Origin: Bordetella bronchialis
Lineage (GTDB): Bacteria; Pseudomonadota; Gammaproteobacteria; Burkholderiales; Burkholderiaceae_B
Assembly: GCF_001676705.1 (NCBI RefSeq)
Contig: NZ_CP016170.1
Coordinates: 1,240,001-1,304,000, forward strand
DNA: 64,000 nt
Reading direction: 5' to 3'
Shown: piece after piece, positions 61,504-64,000 of the stretch
Layout of the letters: every line of letters begins with the position of its first letter
Numbering within the stretch: the stretch's first letter is position 1
The notes under the pieces: generated by a model
Told to the model about the DNA's origin: nothing
The model's input: only the letters and a program-made list of their open reading frames with translations
Database searches by the model: none
Position numbers and translations under genes: made by a program

Positions 61504-61521
61504 CGGCGCATCGATGCGCCG
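61504..61521 (+). promoter_or_regulatory. 18-bp perfect palindrome next to the ABC start codon
   Basis: CGGCGCATCGATGCGCCG ends 9 nt before ATG 61531. AAGGA (61498-61502) stands just before it. If the palindrome folds, the AAGGA would come about 10 nt from the ATG; unfolded, it is 28 nt away. This could act as a translation switch. Confidence 0.5.
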
Positions 61522-61530
61522 TGGATAGTC

Positions 61531-63384
61531 ATGACCTCAATCAAAACCACTCGAGAACAGCGTGGCCGGACGTTGTTCCATGTCCTGCGCTTTGCTTCCC
61601 GGTACTGGCGCCAGCAGCCCTGGCGCATGTCCGGCATTCTTTTCCTGGCCTTGTTGTCCACCCTGGCGGATGTCGCGGCGCCCATGTATGCCGGCAAACT
61701 GATCGACGCCGTCGCGGGCAGCGCCGTGGACGCGGATGGCGCACGCGATGCGGCGTTCTCCGCATTCTGGATGCTGGTCGCGCTGGGCGTCGGCGCCACC
61801 CTGCTGCGGCAGGGCGCCTATCACCTGGTCATTCCCTTCACGATAGGCATGATGCGCGGCATGGCGGGCAACGCCTTCCGCCACGTGCAGCGCCTGTCGT
61901 CGGAATGGCATGCGAATCACTTCACGGGATCCACCGTGCGGCAGATCGGCCGCGGCATGTGGGCGGCGGACCAGCTCAACGACACGCTGCTGCTGGCCTT
62001 GCTGACCTCGTTCGCCACACTGGTCGGCGCCACGGTGCTGCTGGCCATCTACTGGCCGGTCATGGGCTTGATCGTGGGGCTGGGATCCGCGCTGTATCTG
62101 GCGGTGACGGTGTCGCTGACCTTGAAGTACGTGGAGCCAGCGGCCAGCCTGAGCAATGCCTGGGACAGCCGCCTGAGCGGCGCGATGGCCGATTCCATCG
62201 GCTGCAACGCCGTGGTCAAGGCATTCGGCGCGGAGGCGCGCGAAGAAGAACACCTGCGCCGCATCATCGACAAATGGGACAGCCGCACGCGCCGCACCTG
62301 GACGCGTTCCACGCTGAACCTGGGCGCGCAGGGCGCGATGCTGGCGGCGATGCTGGTGGCCATGATCGGCGCCTCGCTGTATCTGTGGGTGCGGGACCAG
62401 GCCTCGATCGGCGACATCACCTTCGCGATGGCGATGTTCTTCGTCCTGCAGGGGTATCTGCGGGACGTGGGCATGGACCTGCACGAGCTGCAGCGCGCGG
62501 TCAACGACATGGAGGAACTGGCGGCGCTGGACCGCCAGCCGCCGGGCGTGCGCGACCTGCCGGGCGCCGCGACCCTGTCCGTGGATGCCGGCGGCATCCG
62601 CTTCGAGAACGTCAGCTTCCGCTATGGGTCGCATGAAACGCCCTTGTTCCGCGACTTTTCCGTGGACATCGCGCCTGGGGAACGAATAGGCCTGGTCGGG
62701 CATTCCGGCTCCGGCAAGACGACCTTCATCAAGCTGATCCAGCGCCTGTACGACCTGGAGGCCGGCCGCATCCTTATCGACGGCCAGGACATCGCCAAGG
62801 TCAGCCAGGTGTCGCTGCGCCGGCGCATCGCCATCGTGCAGCAGGAGCCCTTGCTGTTTCACCGGACGCTGGCACAGAACATCGCCTATGCGCGGCCGGA
62901 TGCCACGCGCGAACAGATCGAGCAGGCCGCGCGGCTGGCCAATGCGCACGATTTCATCATGCGCCTGCCGAAGGCTTACGACACGCAGGTGGGTGAACGC
63001 GGCGTCAAATTGTCCGGCGGCGAGCGCCAGCGCGTGGCCATCGCCCGGGCCTTCCTGGCCGATGCGCCCATCCTGATCCTGGACGAGGCGACTTCCAGCC
63101 TGGACAGCGAGAGCGAAGCGCTGATCCAGCAGGCCATGGGCCGCCTGATGGAGGGCCGCACGACCCTGGTGGTGGCGCACCGGCTGTCGACGGTGCGCGC
63201 CCTGGACCGACTGCTGGTCATGGACAAGGGCCGCATCGTGGAAGAGGGCAGCCACCACCAGTTGATGCGCATCGAAGGCGGCCTGTACCGCAAGCTGCTG
63301 GAGCGGCAGGCGCTGGACGGGCCGGGGCAGGGGCGCATCCGCGACCGCATGCTCGACGACGAGGCGGCCCTGGACTCGCCATAA
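61531..63384 (+). CDS. ABC exporter (fused membrane and ATPase domains)
   Basis: A 617-residue MsbA-like half-transporter. The N-terminal six-helix membrane domain spans about residues 20-330. The ATPase has Walker A GHSGSGKTTF near residue 390, the signature LSGGERQRVAIARAF near residue 495, Walker B ILILDEATSSLDSES near residue 518 and the H-loop VVAHRLST. It probably works as a homodimer and exports a lipid, drug or peptide. ATG 61531 was chosen; a TTG at 61495 is a possible longer start. It lies behind a 325-nt leader with a short ORF and hairpins, which implies tight post-transcriptional control. Confidence 0.9.
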   Translation: MTSIKTTREQRGRTLFHVLRFASRYWRQQPWRMSGILFLALLSTLADVAAPMYAGKLIDAVAGSAVDADGARDAAFSAFWMLVALGVGATLLRQGAYHLVIPFTIGMMRGMAGNAFRHVQRLSSEWHANHFTGSTVRQIGRGMWAADQLNDTLLLALLTSFATLVGATVLLAIYWPVMGLIVGLGSALYLAVTVSLTLKYVEPAASLSNAWDSRLSGAMADSIGCNAVVKAFGAEAREEEHLRRIIDKWDSRTRRTWTRSTLNLGAQGAMLAAMLVAMIGASLYLWVRDQASIGDITFAMAMFFVLQGYLRDVGMDLHELQRAVNDMEELAALDRQPPGVRDLPGAATLSVDAGGIRFENVSFRYGSHETPLFRDFSVDIAPGERIGLVGHSGSGKTTFIKLIQRLYDLEAGRILIDGQDIAKVSQVSLRRRIAIVQQEPLLFHRTLAQNIAYARPDATREQIEQAARLANAHDFIMRLPKAYDTQVGERGVKLSGGERQRVAIARAFLADAPILILDEATSSLDSESEALIQQAMGRLMEGRTTLVVAHRLSTVRALDRLLVMDKGRIVEEGSHHQLMRIEGGLYRKLLERQALDGPGQGRIRDRMLDDEAALDSP

Positions 63385-63483
63385 GCGGCGGCGGCCGGTC
63401 CCGGCACCGCGCGGGCGCCGCCCGGGCCACGGCGGGCGGCGCGCCGTCCGGCGCGGCGCCTGGCCGGGGAGAATCGCGCCCGC

Positions 63484-64000
63484 CTACTCGGCCCGGGCGC
63501 CCGAAATGCGGATGACTTCGCGGAATTTGTCGGTGTCGCGCTTGATGACGCCGGCGAATTCCGCGGGCGTCGTCCCGATCGGCGTCGCGCCCAGGCCGAC
63601 GATGCGCTGGCGCACGGAAGGCGTCTTCAGCGCCTTGTCGATCGCCTGGCTCAGCCGGTTCACCAGGGCCGGGTCCGTGCCCGCCGGCACCAGCACGCCG
63701 TACCAGGGATCGACCTGCAAGCTCGGGTAGCCGCTTTCGGCCACGGTGGGCACGTCGGGCAATTCCGCCGACCGCTGCGCCGTGGTCACCGCCAGGGCGC
63801 GCAGGCGGCCATCGCGGATCTGGTTCACCGCCGCGGGCAGGTTGGTGAAAGAGAAATCCAGCCGCCCCGACATCAGGTCCACCAGGGCCGGGCCATCCCC
63901 CTTGAACGGGATATGGGATCCCGGCATTTTCGCTTCGATTTTCAGCATCTCGGCCGCCAGGTGTCCCGAAGACCCGATGCCGGCGGAACCGAAATTGAGT
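63484..64000 (-). CDS. Bug-family tripartite tricarboxylate transporter receptor (5' end outside the window)
   Basis: The 3' 172 codons of a second Bug receptor. From the window edge it reads LNFGSAGIGSSGHLAAEMLK, the conserved central stretch, then SHIPFKGDGPALVDLMSGRLDFSF and ALAVTTAQRSAELPDVPTVAESGY, all family hallmarks. The start and signal peptide lie beyond 64000. No TctA/TctB genes are seen here. It converges with the ABC exporter; about 100 nt lie between them. Confidence 0.93.
   Translation of the reverse strand, partial: LNFGSAGIGSSGHLAAEMLKIEAKMPGSHIPFKGDGPALVDLMSGRLDFSFTNLPAAVNQIRDGRLRALAVTTAQRSAELPDVPTVAESGYPSLQVDPWYGVLVPAGTDPALVNRLSQAIDKALKTPSVRQRIVGLGATPIGTTPAEFAGVIKRDTDKFREVIRISGARAE

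Overview
This 64 kb window is a high-GC chromosomal segment that looks like a member of the Alcaligenaceae, most likely Bordetella or a close relative. The reasons are two orphan Bug-family (tripartite tricarboxylate) receptor genes, an ltnD-otnK-otnC-otnI-denD tetronate operon, a complete urtABCDE urea transporter, a phasin gene, the bpt/aat N-degron pair and a large autotransporter. The genus is inferred from gene content only. Almost everything is ordinary chromosome. I see no prophage, insertion sequence or CRISPR array, and the only trace of a past insertion is near 33.9-34.3 kb.

Layout. 1-5.4 kb: a ubiH-type hydroxylase, a TM2 membrane protein, pepP, a cation exchanger behind a yybP-ykoY (Mn2+) riboswitch, then a roughly 470-nt structured leader (18-codon ORF plus stem-loops) ahead of a free-standing MgtC-tail-like ACT domain. 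5.4-16.1 kb: porin, CtaG-type assembly factor, galU, bepA-type protease, YheT-type hydrolase, small proteins, ilvE, azlCD, a rhlE-type helicase and a thioredoxin. 16.1-21 kb: EI24 membrane protein, CinA/MoCF-type protein, IclR regulator, Bug receptor and phasin. 21.2-26.1 kb: a close minus-strand run of epimerase, unknown gene, Nudix, aat, bpt and pyrD. 26.2-33.9 kb: a secreted Pro/Gly-rich protein, a prolyl-hydroxylase-like enzyme, then phoD, a phosphoesterase and a MauG-type di-haem peroxidase behind a Pho-box-like repeat. 33.9-34.4 kb: a start-less HTH antitoxin-like gene, a degenerate tRNA-Met-like sequence and an intact tRNA-Cys.

34.6-45 kb holds an amidase, a LysR regulator, an SDR, an RraA-type protein, ChaA, a Tat-exported hydrolase, a drug-type MFS transporter, a DUF899 protein and an AlkB dioxygenase. 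45-48.4 kb is a 1,119-residue autotransporter with two inverted repeats at its start. tRNA-Gly and a DUF481 protein follow. 50.1-55.8 kb is the urea ABC transporter (minus strand), read from a near-perfect sigma-54 promoter with an upstream NtrC-like site. Diverging from it is the tetronate operon (56.3-61.1 kb). The window ends with a second 18-codon leader ORF and a row of hairpins in front of an ABC exporter, and a truncated Bug receptor gene.

The observations I would follow first are the two structured leaders with 18-codon ORFs (4.6 and 61.26 kb), the Mn2+ riboswitch on a Na+/Ca2+-exchanger-family gene, the OtnC protein without two usual active-site residues, the phosphate cluster that includes a di-haem peroxidase, and several -10 boxes sitting 6-8 nt from a start codon (possible leaderless mRNAs). 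All identifications come from reading motifs; no database search was run.
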